Shown here: positions 1-8,469 of the stretch, one piece after another | How the letters are laid out: the number at the start of each line of letters is the position of its first letter | Position numbering within the stretch: the first letter of the stretch is position 1 | Source of the DNA: Dyella terrae | Lineage (GTDB): Bacteria; Pseudomonadota; Gammaproteobacteria; Xanthomonadales; Rhodanobacteraceae | DNA: 64,000 bases | Direction of reading: 5' to 3' | Assembly: GCF_004322705.1 (NCBI RefSeq) | Contig: NZ_SIZZ01000001.1 | Coordinates: forward strand, 2,338,984 to 2,402,983 | Made by a program: the position numbers and the translations under genes | The notes under the pieces: generated by a model | What the model was told of the DNA's origin: nothing | The model's input: the letters and a program-made list of their open reading frames with translations, nothing else | The model's database searches: none

Positions 1-6
1 CTGACG

Positions 7-1995
7 ATGGTGTGCGGTATCGCGATGTTTCTTGGCCCGCCCAACGGATTCGAACTTTCCTGGCTGATCACCGGCTTCGTTATTGAGGCAGGTGCACTTT
101 GGACCTTCGTTAAGGGGGCGGATCTGCTGTTCGGCCGTGACCGACCCAAGGGACTCATTGGCCCCACGGCAATGAAGATCATTGTCTGTGCGTATGGGCT
201 CATCTTGATCGCTGCCCTCGTCATGAGCTTCAGGTCAAGAAGCTGGCAGCTCAACGCCGGCTCGCTTGCCGCGTTGAGCTTGATGATCTGGGCTGCGCTT
301 ACTCTGGCCCGCCGCCGCGCACGGGGTGACACGAATCACGACGTTGCAAATGAAGATGATTCAATCGAATCGGCAAGCGATCGAGTCAGGTTCGACATGC
401 TGCCTGCGGAATCACCATGCCTTGGTGACACCAGCGAAATGACGCGGCCCGGCCTACCTGCACGCACCATCTGGCTGACTACCATTCTCGTGGGGCTTGT
501 CATTTCAGTGGGGGCTCGACTGATCATGCAGTCCCGCGCCGCCAATGTGGCGTCGGTGACTCAGAATGACTACACGGTCTTCATGGCGAATGCCATGAAG
601 GCCGATGCCATAGAGGATCCGTTGCAGCGGTGCCTGGAATCGCCGGATCTCCCCCACGCGCACTGGAACCGGGAGACGACAGTCGCCCATTGCAGAATGC
701 GCACATTCAAGACGCTTGAGCTTGCCGATATCGAAGCATTACTGCGAGACAAGAAGGCCGACGCAATCGATCGCGCCTTTGCCAGCTATCTCACGGCCCA
801 GGAAAGCGAGGAAGGGCCAAAAGGGTTGATCGATATAGCGTTTCAAAATGCACGTCTTGGCAAGGCTGACGCACGCACCCGCAAGATCATAGACGAATGG
901 AAACGACAGGCACCTGCCAGCGCGTTCGCACTGACCGCCAGCGGACTCCAATACGTTGACGCAGCCCATGAAGCGCGCGGTGGCGCATCTGGTTCGCGCG
1001 TGACGGAAGGCCAGTGGAACCGCATGCGTGAACAGATTCGGCTTGCAAATACCGATCTGCATCGCGCCGTTGAAATAGATCCACGGGTTACTTCGGCCTA
1101 TCCACCGCTGATTTATGCATCCGCCATGGACGGCGATGGCGACGCGATGGAACACAACGCGAACCTGGCCCTGGATGTCGACCCTTCAAATCTTGTCATT
1201 CGCTCGCAACTGATGAACCAGTCGCAACCGATGTGGGGCAGCGCATTCGGTGGTGTGGAGAATCAACGCGACGAAAGCGCGGCGCTGGTGTCGCGTAATC
1301 CACTATTGCGAATGGTGACCCAGTTGCCGCTTGTCTACAAAGCGTTCTGTGACTGCAACTATCCAGACGCCTATACCCTGCAGCTCGTACTCGAAGCATC
1401 GGACGCTGACCTGGCGCCGGTTCAGCTGACCAAGCTCGCAAGCGTCATTTACGACTCCAACCGCCATCTTGCGATCATGTTGTACACCGAAGCCCTGCGC
1501 TTCGACCCGCGCAATGAAGAGATCTTACGCTGGCGATCGGAGGTAATGATCGATGCGGGTGATTCAAAAGGCGCGCTTGATGTGATGCTTACCATGGCAA
1601 GGCGCTTTCCTGCCGATAATCAGGTCGCTCGACAGTTGGCGGTAATCTACCGCCAGACCGGTCACATCAAGGAAGCGGAGGAAACGTTCCTTGCCATCGT
1701 TGCACGCGATCCCTACGACGTGCTGGCCCTGGGATTTCTTGGCGATCTCTATAACCACCAAGCCCATCAACCTGAGAAAGCAGCTGAAGTAGCACGTCGC
1801 CTAATCGAGCTTCACCCCGACCATCCAGCCGGTTACATCGTGCGGGCCTGCTATCTGATGAACGCGAACTCACCTGAACGTTATGAAGCAATTCACTACG
1901 TCCTTAACCGTTTTGGCGACGAGCCTCGCTGGGCAGGATCAGCGAAGGAATTGCGTGCGTACCTGGCCAAGCATCCAGAGCCAACCTCCGGATGA
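7..1995 (+). CDS. Membrane-anchored TPR protein (possibly cut by window edge)
   Basis: The function is unknown. The N-terminal quarter has about four hydrophobic segments (roughly residues 15-36, 53-75, 86-102 and 154-176). The rest is soluble and alpha-helical with tetratricopeptide-like periodicity, clearest from about residue 450, with repeats such as LRFDPRNEEILRWRSEV and FLAIVARDPYDVLALGFLGD. TPR domains bind proteins, so a scaffold or envelope-sensing role is possible, but this is inference. No stop precedes the ATG at position 7 in this frame, so the gene may begin upstream of the window. Its stop lies about 100 bases before a decayed repeat element. Confidence 0.75.
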   Translation: MVCGIAMFLGPPNGFELSWLITGFVIEAGALWTFVKGADLLFGRDRPKGLIGPTAMKIIVCAYGLILIAALVMSFRSRSWQLNAGSLAALSLMIWAALTLARRRARGDTNHDVANEDDSIESASDRVRFDMLPAESPCLGDTSEMTRPGLPARTIWLTTILVGLVISVGARLIMQSRAANVASVTQNDYTVFMANAMKADAIEDPLQRCLESPDLPHAHWNRETTVAHCRMRTFKTLELADIEALLRDKKADAIDRAFASYLTAQESEEGPKGLIDIAFQNARLGKADARTRKIIDEWKRQAPASAFALTASGLQYVDAAHEARGGASGSRVTEGQWNRMREQIRLANTDLHRAVEIDPRVTSAYPPLIYASAMDGDGDAMEHNANLALDVDPSNLVIRSQLMNQSQPMWGSAFGGVENQRDESAALVSRNPLLRMVTQLPLVYKAFCDCNYPDAYTLQLVLEASDADLAPVQLTKLASVIYDSNRHLAIMLYTEALRFDPRNEEILRWRSEVMIDAGDSKGALDVMLTMARRFPADNQVARQLAVIYRQTGHIKEAEETFLAIVARDPYDVLALGFLGDLYNHQAHQPEKAAEVARRLIELHPDHPAGYIVRACYLMNANSPERYEAIHYVLNRFGDEPRWAGSAKELRAYLAKHPEPTSG

Positions 1996-2093
1996 TGCAG
2001 GCCATCGCGGTGCCGGCAATCGCGGGAGCCGCGGCCCAGCATGGCCTCGACGCCGAGTCTCATGATGACGAGCCTCAACAACGGGGCAACAAC

Positions 2094-2261
2094 GGGGCCA
2101 GGCTTACTTCCCCAACAACGGGGCCAGCTTTACTTCCCGGGACTGGATGCGCCAGCAGTTCGGCGGCCGAAGATCGCCTCGACGCAGTATCGCCGGCGAA
2201 CTACACCTGACCCCCTTACGGTCCTGACCTCCTTACGGTCCCGTCGACAGACGCCTTACGG
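2094..2261. repeat. Decayed MITE-like repeat, copy 1
   Basis: The core 2120-2214 is bounded by imperfect inverted ends, GGGGCCAGCTTTACTTCCC at 2120-2138 and GCGAACTACACCTGACCCC at 2196-2214, which match at 14 of 19 positions when one is reverse complemented. An extra left end lies at 2094-2112. CTTACGGTC follows three times (about 2214-2222, 2231-2239 and 2253-2261). The core is nearly identical to the copy near 6.6 kb. The GGGG(T/C)CAG ends resemble those I associate with IS200/RAYT-type scars, but no transposase is present here. Confidence 0.7.
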
Positions 2262-2721
2262 TCCTGATGGCCTGCCCGGCATCTTTGACCAACGCCGAGT
2301 TACCGCAGTTGTCGACGAAATCAGCCGGAAGGCGCTCCTTCCCGGCCATTTCGCGCGTGTCGACATGGCGGACAAACAGGAGATAGCTTGCTCCGATGTC
2401 CATATCGAACCGGGCGGACGTATTTTCTGACACCAGGCGGATCGTTGGTTGCGCTTTCCCTTTGAACGTCTCAAGGACCCGGATGGTATAGACGGTCCAC
2501 TCGACGCCTTCCGGATCGTCCGGCGTGGCGATATGGCGTGCACTCAGGACCCGCCCGGTCAACACATAGGGCGCGTCTTTGAATTCAGTCGCAACCGTTG
2601 GGTCGCGATAGACCGCCGTCGCCCCCTCACCGGATTCCCAGCACGTGGCGTGGCCCGCCGACGACAGGGTGGCCAGGGCCAGCCAAAGGCTGAATCCGGC
2701 ATATCGTTTCCATGGGCGCAT
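2233..2721 (-). CDS. Secreted protein with possible NTR/TIMP-like fold
   Basis: The protein has about 162 residues and starts at the ATG at 2721, which follows a strong GGAGGGG ribosome site. An N-terminal signal peptide ends near the first cysteine of ATCWESGEG. The spacing of a leading Cys, a YVLTGRVLS strand, a TFKG strand, a YLLFV strand and a late DNCG resembles the OB-like netrin/TIMP fold found in many small bacterial secreted proteins. This is a weak, memory-based match. The last residues and the stop fall inside CTTACGGTC repeats of the neighbouring element, so the C-terminus may have been altered by that insertion. No partner gene is evident. Confidence 0.6.
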   Translation of the reverse strand: MRPWKRYAGFSLWLALATLSSAGHATCWESGEGATAVYRDPTVATEFKDAPYVLTGRVLSARHIATPDDPEGVEWTVYTIRVLETFKGKAQPTIRLVSENTSARFDMDIGASYLLFVRHVDTREMAGKERLPADFVDNCGNSALVKDAGQAIRTVRRLSTGP

Positions 2722-2866
2722 CACCCCTCCATCGATCCATTGGCCCAACTTCGATTGATTCGTCTCGGCGGGGTGTCGGACGGACCCAACATCGCGACCG
2801 GCTCAACGGTGAAGCGTATCTCTTCTGAGGTACCTGCATGAACCATGGAGGCGAAACGCTGCTCCG

Positions 2867-3208
2867 CTATGGACCCCGGACCGCGTCAATCCTCATCTGG
2901 ATATGAGCCACCAGATGGAGCGCTTCTGCGACCTCGGCAGCATGGCTCGTGTCGGCTCGTTCCAGATGCGACCGCAGCAGGACAAGATGGCTGGCAAGAT
3001 CGGAAAGCCATCGTTTTTCCGACGCTTTCCATGCGGTCCGCGGCGGCGCCAATTCAGCCAGCGGCTCCAGTTGACTTGCCAACTTCGCGAACCCGTTTAC
3101 CAATACCGTCTCAACCGCGTTGGCGCCGGCCAGGCTTTCCAGCCTTTGCTTCAGTGCAGACACATCTTGATGCATGTCGCCCATGTCGATGCCTCGATCG
3201 GATGCCAT
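2867..3208 (-). CDS. Small helical hypothetical protein
   Basis: The 113-residue product is not recognised. It is predicted to be almost all helical, with heptad-like leucines in VSALKQRLESLAGANAVE and WLSDLASHLVLLRSHLERA, and has no signal peptide. Codon use is GC-rich at third positions as in neighbouring genes. The start is uncertain: an in-frame ATG eight codons downstream (MGDMHQ) is equally possible and neither has a strong ribosome site. It lies about 145 bases downstream of the secreted protein on the same strand. Confidence 0.45.
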   Translation of the reverse strand: MASDRGIDMGDMHQDVSALKQRLESLAGANAVETVLVNGFAKLASQLEPLAELAPPRTAWKASEKRWLSDLASHLVLLRSHLERADTSHAAEVAEALHLVAHIQMRIDAVRGP

Positions 3209-3477
3209 GAAGGTTGTCCGGAACGTGCTGGGGTCCGGGCTTCAGTCCCGGTACGCAACACCCCGTGTTCAACAGGGCGCTGAGTCGGGGCTCAAAGCTA
3301 CTCCAGCTGCGCTGCGTGGGCCATACCGCTCGCCGACACCCGTCAGGGACCCCTGCCTCTGCCGTGGATGTCGATTTCGGTGAGTCTCGTTCGTCATTTG
3401 AATAAGCGCCCGTGAGGCGCGTCCAGCATGCGCCCCGACCGGGGTCGCGTGAACGACTCAACCGGGAGGGCGTAACC

Positions 3478-4239
3478 ATGCCCACGACGATCTGGGGAAT
3501 GCGGGGCAGGACATCCACGGGCAAGCGACCAGCGCGTGTCGTACTCGCTTTGTTTGCCGTCATCGCCGCGGCGGCGAACGCGGCGGAAACCTATCCCCGC
3601 ATGGCTCCGGTCGACGCCTACCTCATGGACCGCACCCAGGAGATCTCCCTGGCAAGAAGTGCCGCGCCAGCGTCCATTTCAAACGATGCGACCATCCTCG
3701 TGCTGACGCGCACCGGCTATGAAACCGCCGCAACGGGCACCAACGGCTTTGTCTGCTGGGTGGCGCGGGGCTTCAGCGGCGCGCCCGACTGGCCGGAGCG
3801 ATGGAACCCGAAGATACGCGCCGCCGGATGTGACAACCCGCAGGCCGCGCGCACGGTCACCGAAATCGCCAAGCTTCGCACGGCAATGACGCTGGCCGGC
3901 AAATCAGACACGGACATCGCCCATCGCATCCAGGCAGCCATGCGCAGCAAGGACATTCCGCCGCTGCAGCCGGGCGCGATGTGCTACATGATGTCCAAGT
4001 CCGCGTATCTGACGGCGGACGGCGAGCACGACATGGCGCACGTGATGTTCTACGTGCCGTTCAAGGATGGCGCCAACTGGGGCGCCAACGCGACGGGCTC
4101 GCCCATCTTCGGCGGCAATTATTGGTATTTTTCGCCCGAACATCAGGCTGACGCGGCTGCGTTTCCGCCACTGTCCGTCTTCCTGGTCGGAGTCGCCACG
4201 TGGTCAGATGGCACGCCTGCAGGAATGCCGCCGATGTAA
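3478..4239 (+). CDS. Secreted hypothetical protein
   Basis: About 253 residues. The ATG at 3478 follows GGGAGGG, so it is preferred over the upstream in-frame codon at 3412. The N-terminus has a basic region, then the hydrophobic stretch VVLALFAVIAAAANA ending in a signal peptidase I-like site. The mature part has motifs such as TNGFVCWVARGF and GAMCYMMSKSAYL with a few cysteines, suggesting a folded periplasmic protein. I do not recognise the family. It is isolated between minus-strand genes. Confidence 0.65.
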   Translation: MPTTIWGMRGRTSTGKRPARVVLALFAVIAAAANAAETYPRMAPVDAYLMDRTQEISLARSAAPASISNDATILVLTRTGYETAATGTNGFVCWVARGFSGAPDWPERWNPKIRAAGCDNPQAARTVTEIAKLRTAMTLAGKSDTDIAHRIQAAMRSKDIPPLQPGAMCYMMSKSAYLTADGEHDMAHVMFYVPFKDGANWGANATGSPIFGGNYWYFSPEHQADAAAFPPLSVFLVGVATWSDGTPAGMPPM

Positions 4240-4445
4240 GTCAAGGCGACCGTGCGGGGCAGATCGAAGACAGCATGGACGGCTCCGGCAGGGGCCCCAA
4301 ACGACTCCGCATCGCCCTTGAGATGAGCCGCATTGAACAAGCCACTCGCGCGCGCGCGAGTCGTTGAAATGCCACTCTGCAACCTGCTGTTGCTGCCTGG
4401 GACGGCGGCCGCGACTCATGTGGTGGCCCATGCATCCACCCCTGG

Positions 4446-4925
4446 CTAGGCCAACCATAACGTCAGGAGTACTAACACGAGGCCCACGCTGAAAACATAA
4501 GTGACGACTTTGATGAGTGCGCGCTGCGACGAAGCATAAGCCACCCCGGGACATGTGCTGTCCTCCTGGTCCATGGCACGACGCGCAGCCGGGATGCGAT
4601 AGGCGAGAAAGTTGGCTCCAATCATCGAGCACAGAAGTGAACTCACGAAGATGGGAAAGACAACGAGCGCCATCAGGGGTCCGCGCAGATGACTGAACGT
4701 TGAAACATGCAACGGATGAAACGCGTCAAAGGCCATCGCGGCGAGCTTTAGCCATACGCTCATGAGCGTGACACACAAGGGGATGGCAAAGAGCGGAAGA
4801 AGAAGAAGATTCCAGGCGCTCTTTCGTCGAGACGATCGACGCTGGGCATGGGCAAGCCACTCTCCGGACCTCAACTCCGAAGAAACCATCGCAAGCTGGT
4901 CGACCGGCTTATCCGCCTTCTTCAT
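4446..4925 (-). CDS. Three-TM hypothetical membrane protein
   Basis: The 159-residue protein has three hydrophobic spans (about residues 38-68, 82-108 and 138-158) separated by short basic loops. The N-terminal 35 residues are charged and probably cytoplasmic. No enzymatic motif is visible and the family is not recognised. The 3' end lies next to a 200-base intergenic stretch containing a perfect 16-bp GC-rich palindrome at 4344-4359. Confidence 0.55.
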   Translation of the reverse strand: MKKADKPVDQLAMVSSELRSGEWLAHAQRRSSRRKSAWNLLLLPLFAIPLCVTLMSVWLKLAAMAFDAFHPLHVSTFSHLRGPLMALVVFPIFVSSLLCSMIGANFLAYRIPAARRAMDQEDSTCPGVAYASSQRALIKVVTYVFSVGLVLVLLTLWLA

Positions 4926-5022
4926 GGATCACCGCTGCCATCGAAACGTGTATGGAATGGTTATGGCCAGCCGACTCCAAAGCCCGACTGGAGTCGCCTG
5001 CGCATCCTGGATGGATCTGATG

Positions 5023-5448
5023 CTAAGGGTCCAGCGAATTCCGACAGAATGCCGCAAAGTCTTGCAGCTCTTTGATCGACATGACCTTGCCACCCTGAGG
5101 GTCAAACGCAACGCCGCCAAAGTTCGTCACGAGCACCTCAGCAGAGAGACTGGCCGCGACGCATTCGTTGGCATGGGCACCGAATGACAGCTGATAGGCA
5201 ACGCCGAAATTCCCTCCAGCGATGGCTGCCGCGGGATAGTCTGCGGCGACCTCCTTCGGGTCATTTCTGAAGAGGTAGAAACCGGACGTCTGGCCATTCA
5301 CGATCATGGGAAGAAAGCCAGAATCCCTGGCCAGGTTCGCGGGAACGGCAAAATGCATCTCAGGGTGCCTTGCCCCCAGGGCAAGTTGCCAGGCGTCGAA
5401 ATTTGGGGCGCGATCCAGCGCCAGGAAAACTATGATATCGATCGACAT
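5023..5448 (-). CDS. Hypothetical cytoplasmic protein
   Basis: About 141 residues from the ATG at 5448, which sits just after a GGGAGAGGGG ribosome site. The open frame extends further upstream, but this start is clearly better. The protein opens with a hydrophobic strand (IDIIVFLALD) and looks like a small alpha/beta protein without a cleavable signal. The family is not recognised. Its neighbours are other orphan genes. Confidence 0.6.
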   Translation of the reverse strand: MSIDIIVFLALDRAPNFDAWQLALGARHPEMHFAVPANLARDSGFLPMIVNGQTSGFYLFRNDPKEVAADYPAAAIAGGNFGVAYQLSFGAHANECVAASLSAEVLVTNFGGVAFDPQGGKVMSIKELQDFAAFCRNSLDP

Positions 5449-5735
5449 CGCCCCTCTCCCGTGCAAGACCCTGATGGAGAACTGCTTACTGACAGGACCG
5501 CTTTGGCTTGAGTCGGCCCAGCGTGCACCGCCGCGAACGCACGCCTCTAAGGCTTGCCAGTTCTGACTACCGCCCGCCAAATCGACCAGAAAGCGACTGC
5601 GGTAGCGGCCCCAAAAACCCCGTGGAACTTAGTGTGCGCAGGTACAGGTTGGCACGAGCGGCGCAATGAGCGTTGCACCGAAGATCGCGACGGTTCCACG
5701 CATTTGCCTCTCCGACGGCGTCGTACGTTCGATGC

Positions 5736-6497
5736 CTAGAATTTACGATCGCTGTCGGTCCGATTGCATGTGCCACTGAACTTCGTCAAACCCTCCAGGG
5801 CAATGTGCCCGGCCCGGCGATCGATCGTCAGCTTTGGGTGGTTCAATCCGTTGATCCTGAATTCGCCGCGGATGAAGTCGCCGGAGACCGAGAGGTTGGT
5901 CAGGGTGAACCAGCCGGCATCGTCACCGGCATGGATCGCCGGCACCATGTCCTTGGCGAGCCGAACTCGCCCCTGATCCCCGTCGATCGCTACCGCCATC
6001 GACGTATCGAACTCCTGCTGGGTGACCTCCATGCCACTGCGAGGCACGTACTTGTGCTTATCGTCGTCCCACTCGTAGCCGGATTTTGACTGGCTGGTTT
6101 GGTGTTGCCCCTTGCCATAGCAAATCAATGACAAGTGGTCGGCATGGCCCCCGGCATCGGCCGGACCGTCACTTTGTGATCGCGGGCCATTTTGGCAATC
6201 CGTGGGCGGCGTTGCGAGGATGGATGCGTAGCGCCCGTCCTTGGTGGTGACGGACAAACAGGTGCCGTGCCGCTCGTTCCACCAGTACGTCCACTTGCGA
6301 CCATCCCCCTCACTACCACCCACGTTTACATACCCACGCGCCGTGAGCTGCGTTTCCCCGCCGGCAGCCCGGGCCCCCACCAGATCGCTGACATCTCCCG
6401 GGGCGGTCTGAGCTTCCGCCGCCACGGCAATCCACATGGCCGCGCCCACAAGGCCGCATGTGACGAGCTTTCGCATGGCCGCATCCACGTTTCGCAT
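5736..6497 (-). CDS. Secreted protein with conserved DLVGARAAGGE domain
   Basis: About 253 residues. An AGGAG ribosome site lies seven bases before the ATG at 6497, which favours it over the ATG at 6503. A signal peptide ends near AEAQTA. The mature N-terminus carries SDLVGARAAGGETQLTARGY, then a KWTYWWNERHGTCLSVTT strand and a DGRYASI motif. I recall this arrangement in uncharacterised secreted proteins and lipoproteins of Xanthomonadales, where the domain probably adopts a small beta fold. The C-terminal half is unrelated and of unknown role. The gene begins about 80 bases from the second repeat copy. Confidence 0.65.
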   Translation of the reverse strand: MRNVDAAMRKLVTCGLVGAAMWIAVAAEAQTAPGDVSDLVGARAAGGETQLTARGYVNVGGSEGDGRKWTYWWNERHGTCLSVTTKDGRYASILATPPTDCQNGPRSQSDGPADAGGHADHLSLICYGKGQHQTSQSKSGYEWDDDKHKYVPRSGMEVTQQEFDTSMAVAIDGDQGRVRLAKDMVPAIHAGDDAGWFTLTNLSVSGDFIRGEFRINGLNHPKLTIDRRAGHIALEGLTKFSGTCNRTDSDRKF

Positions 6498-6575
6498 ACC
6501 CATACTCCTGAATGAAATCTGCGCCTGACACTCGTCTCGGCGATCTGATGCCGACCATGGCTACTTTGCAACAAC

Positions 6576-6752
6576 GGGGCCAGGCTTACTTCCCAATCAA
6601 CGGGGCAATCAACGGGGCCAGCTTTACTTCCCAGGGCTGGATGCGCCAGCAGTTCGGCGGCCGAAGATCGCACTCGACGCAATATCGCCTGCGAACTACA
6701 CCTGACCCCCTTACGGTCGACGCAATATCGCCGGCGAACTACACCCGACCCC
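6576..6752. repeat. Decayed MITE-like repeat, copy 2
   Basis: The copy shares its core with the one near 2.1 kb. The left end GGGGCCAGCTTTACTTCCC is at 6614-6632 and the right end GCGAACTACACCTGACCCC at 6691-6709. A second left end lies at 6576-6594 and a second right end (one base different) at 6734-6752, so ends have been duplicated or nested. CTTACGGTC follows each right end. With its margins it fills the 312-base gap 6504-6815, where no gene is supported. Confidence 0.7.
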
Positions 6753-6815
6753 CTTACGGTCAAGGAAGTAACCGTCTTCGGCTGATCCCTCTTTTGGTGC
6801 GGACTCCAGCTTGAT

Positions 6816-7733
6816 CTACGGGACGTCTTTCAACGATGAAGCTCGATCGGACTCGCCAAAACGGGCCACCAGGAAATCGACGAAACTACGGATCTTCGGT
6901 GTCGGCTTTCGATCGGGAAAAGTAAGGACATGCATCGGCTTGGGGCGTACCAGGAATTTCGCGAGTAGCGGCACGAGCCGCCCAGCTCGAACGTCGTCGC
7001 CAAGCAGGATCTCGGGCTGCATGATGATGCCAAGCCCGCTCAGTGCAGCCATGCGCAAAGCCTCCCCGTTATTGGCCGTCAAAGCGAGCGTAACGGGAAC
7101 GCGGATCGTGCCCTGGGGCCCACTCAACGTCCACTCGCTGGAAGCCACCGGGTGGGCGAAGCCCAAGCAACGATGGCTCGACAAGTCCGACGGTTTCTCC
7201 GGGTGGCCGTATCGGTCCAGATAGTCCGGCGCGGCACAGATCAGGGATCGGTAAGGCCTCAGAGACCTGGCGATCATGGAGGAGTCTTCCAGTTCGCCGA
7301 TGCGTACAGCGACATCAATCGCCTCTTCCAGCATGTCGACCGGGCGATCGCTGACCACCAGATCAATGGATACCTCGGGGTTCTCGGCGATGTAATCACG
7401 GCAGGACGGTGCCAGCGCGTGCACGCTGAAGGAGACGGGCGAGGCCACCCTGAGCCGGCCCTGCGGTCGCGACTTGAGTTGGGCGGCGCAGGCGTCCGCA
7501 TCGGAGACGTCGGCCAGGATCTGCTTGCAGCGCTCGTAATAGAGCCGCCCGATTTCAGTCGTGCTGTGCCTGCGCGTGGTGCGGTGGATCAGGCGCGCTC
7601 CCAGGCGCTCCTCCAGGGTACGCACATGGACGCCGGCCATGGCGGGCGAGATGCGGAAATCCTCGGCAGCGGCGGCGAAGCTTCCGCGCTCGACCACACG
7701 GACAAAGACGGCCATGTTCTCCAGTTTGTCCAT
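6816..7733 (-). CDS. LysR-family transcriptional regulator
   Basis: This 305-residue protein is of typical LysR length. Residues 1-60 form the winged helix-turn-helix, including SFAAAAEDFRISPAMAGVHV and the usual LGARLIHRTTRR. About residues 90-295 form the periplasmic-binding-protein-like effector domain. It is transcribed divergently from the carboxymuconolactone decarboxylase-like gene, with an AT-rich 124-base gap between them. In LysR systems this usually means the regulator controls the divergent gene and itself from that gap. The effector is unknown. The family call is secure; the target is inferred from position. Confidence 0.92.
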   Translation of the reverse strand: MDKLENMAVFVRVVERGSFAAAAEDFRISPAMAGVHVRTLEERLGARLIHRTTRRHSTTEIGRLYYERCKQILADVSDADACAAQLKSRPQGRLRVASPVSFSVHALAPSCRDYIAENPEVSIDLVVSDRPVDMLEEAIDVAVRIGELEDSSMIARSLRPYRSLICAAPDYLDRYGHPEKPSDLSSHRCLGFAHPVASSEWTLSGPQGTIRVPVTLALTANNGEALRMAALSGLGIIMQPEILLGDDVRAGRLVPLLAKFLVRPKPMHVLTFPDRKPTPKIRSFVDFLVARFGESDRASSLKDVP

Positions 7734-7857
7734 GATTATTAAATGCCATTATCGGAAGAATGAAATATATCGCCATTTATCGATCGTGTATGCGGAATTA
7801 AGGTTTGACCCATGGCCGACCCGGTCATCGCAAACCACTTGATTAAGGAGATGTGCC

Positions 7858-8280
7858 TTGATTCCCAACCAGGAACTACGTCCACGCGGCATGGCCTATC
7901 TGGAGCAAGCGTTCGGTGGTGGTGCGGCGGATGCGCTGATCAGCGACATGGCCGACCTGTGCCCGGACTTCGCCGATATGTCGATCGAGTGGGCATTGGG
8001 CGGCGTGGCGTGTCGCCCGGGCCTCGACAAGGTGACGCGGGAACTGGTGGTCATCGCCTCCTGCGTCACGCTGGGGCATCCGGTGGTCCAGCTGCGCGCC
8101 CATACCCAGGCGGCACTGCAAGCGGGCGCAACGCGGGAGCAAATCATCGAGGCCATCCTGCAGTTGCTTTTCTACGCAGGCGGGGCGGCCGTGCGCAATG
8201 CGCTGGTGGCCGTGAAAGACATATTGAACGGGGCTATCGCTGCCGATGCGTTGGCGGGCCACGGGCAGACTGTCGGCTAA
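7858..8280 (+). CDS. Carboxymuconolactone decarboxylase (AhpD-like) family protein
   Basis: About 140 residues from a TTG start at 7858, supported by AAGGAG seven bases upstream. The all-helical CMD fold is shown by RELVVIASCVTLGHPVVQL, RAHTQAALQAGATREQIIEA and LLFYAGGAAVRNAL. The CxxC pair of AhpD-type peroxidase reductases is absent. A decarboxylase-like or other non-redox role is therefore more likely, but the substrate is unknown. Its position opposite a LysR gene suggests inducible expression. Confidence 0.85.
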   Translation: MIPNQELRPRGMAYLEQAFGGGAADALISDMADLCPDFADMSIEWALGGVACRPGLDKVTRELVVIASCVTLGHPVVQLRAHTQAALQAGATREQIIEAILQLLFYAGGAAVRNALVAVKDILNGAIAADALAGHGQTVG

Positions 8281-8423
8281 AGGTGGCTGCACCAGCGCTC
8301 GCGATTGGCGGGGTGGCCAACCCAAGGCATGGGTCGCGGGTCGCAACGTCGCGCTATCCGCGCGCCAGCGTCGACGGCAGGCACCTCCCGTGGCTCCGCG
8401 CTGGCGACCTTCACCTATCGCAT

Positions 8424-8440
8424 GAAGTGAACCTGGCCCC
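8424..8440. repeat. Solo element-end motif
   Basis: GAAGTGAACCTGGCCCC reads on the minus strand as GGGGCCAGGTTCACTTC. It matches the GGGGCCAG..TTACTTC ends of the repeats near 2.1 and 6.6 kb. A further GGGGTCAC lies at 8446-8453. It looks like a solitary scar in the gap between the CMD gene and the GNAT gene. Confidence 0.45.
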
Positions 8441-8469
8441 GATTTGGGGTCACGGGTCTGTGCCAATGC

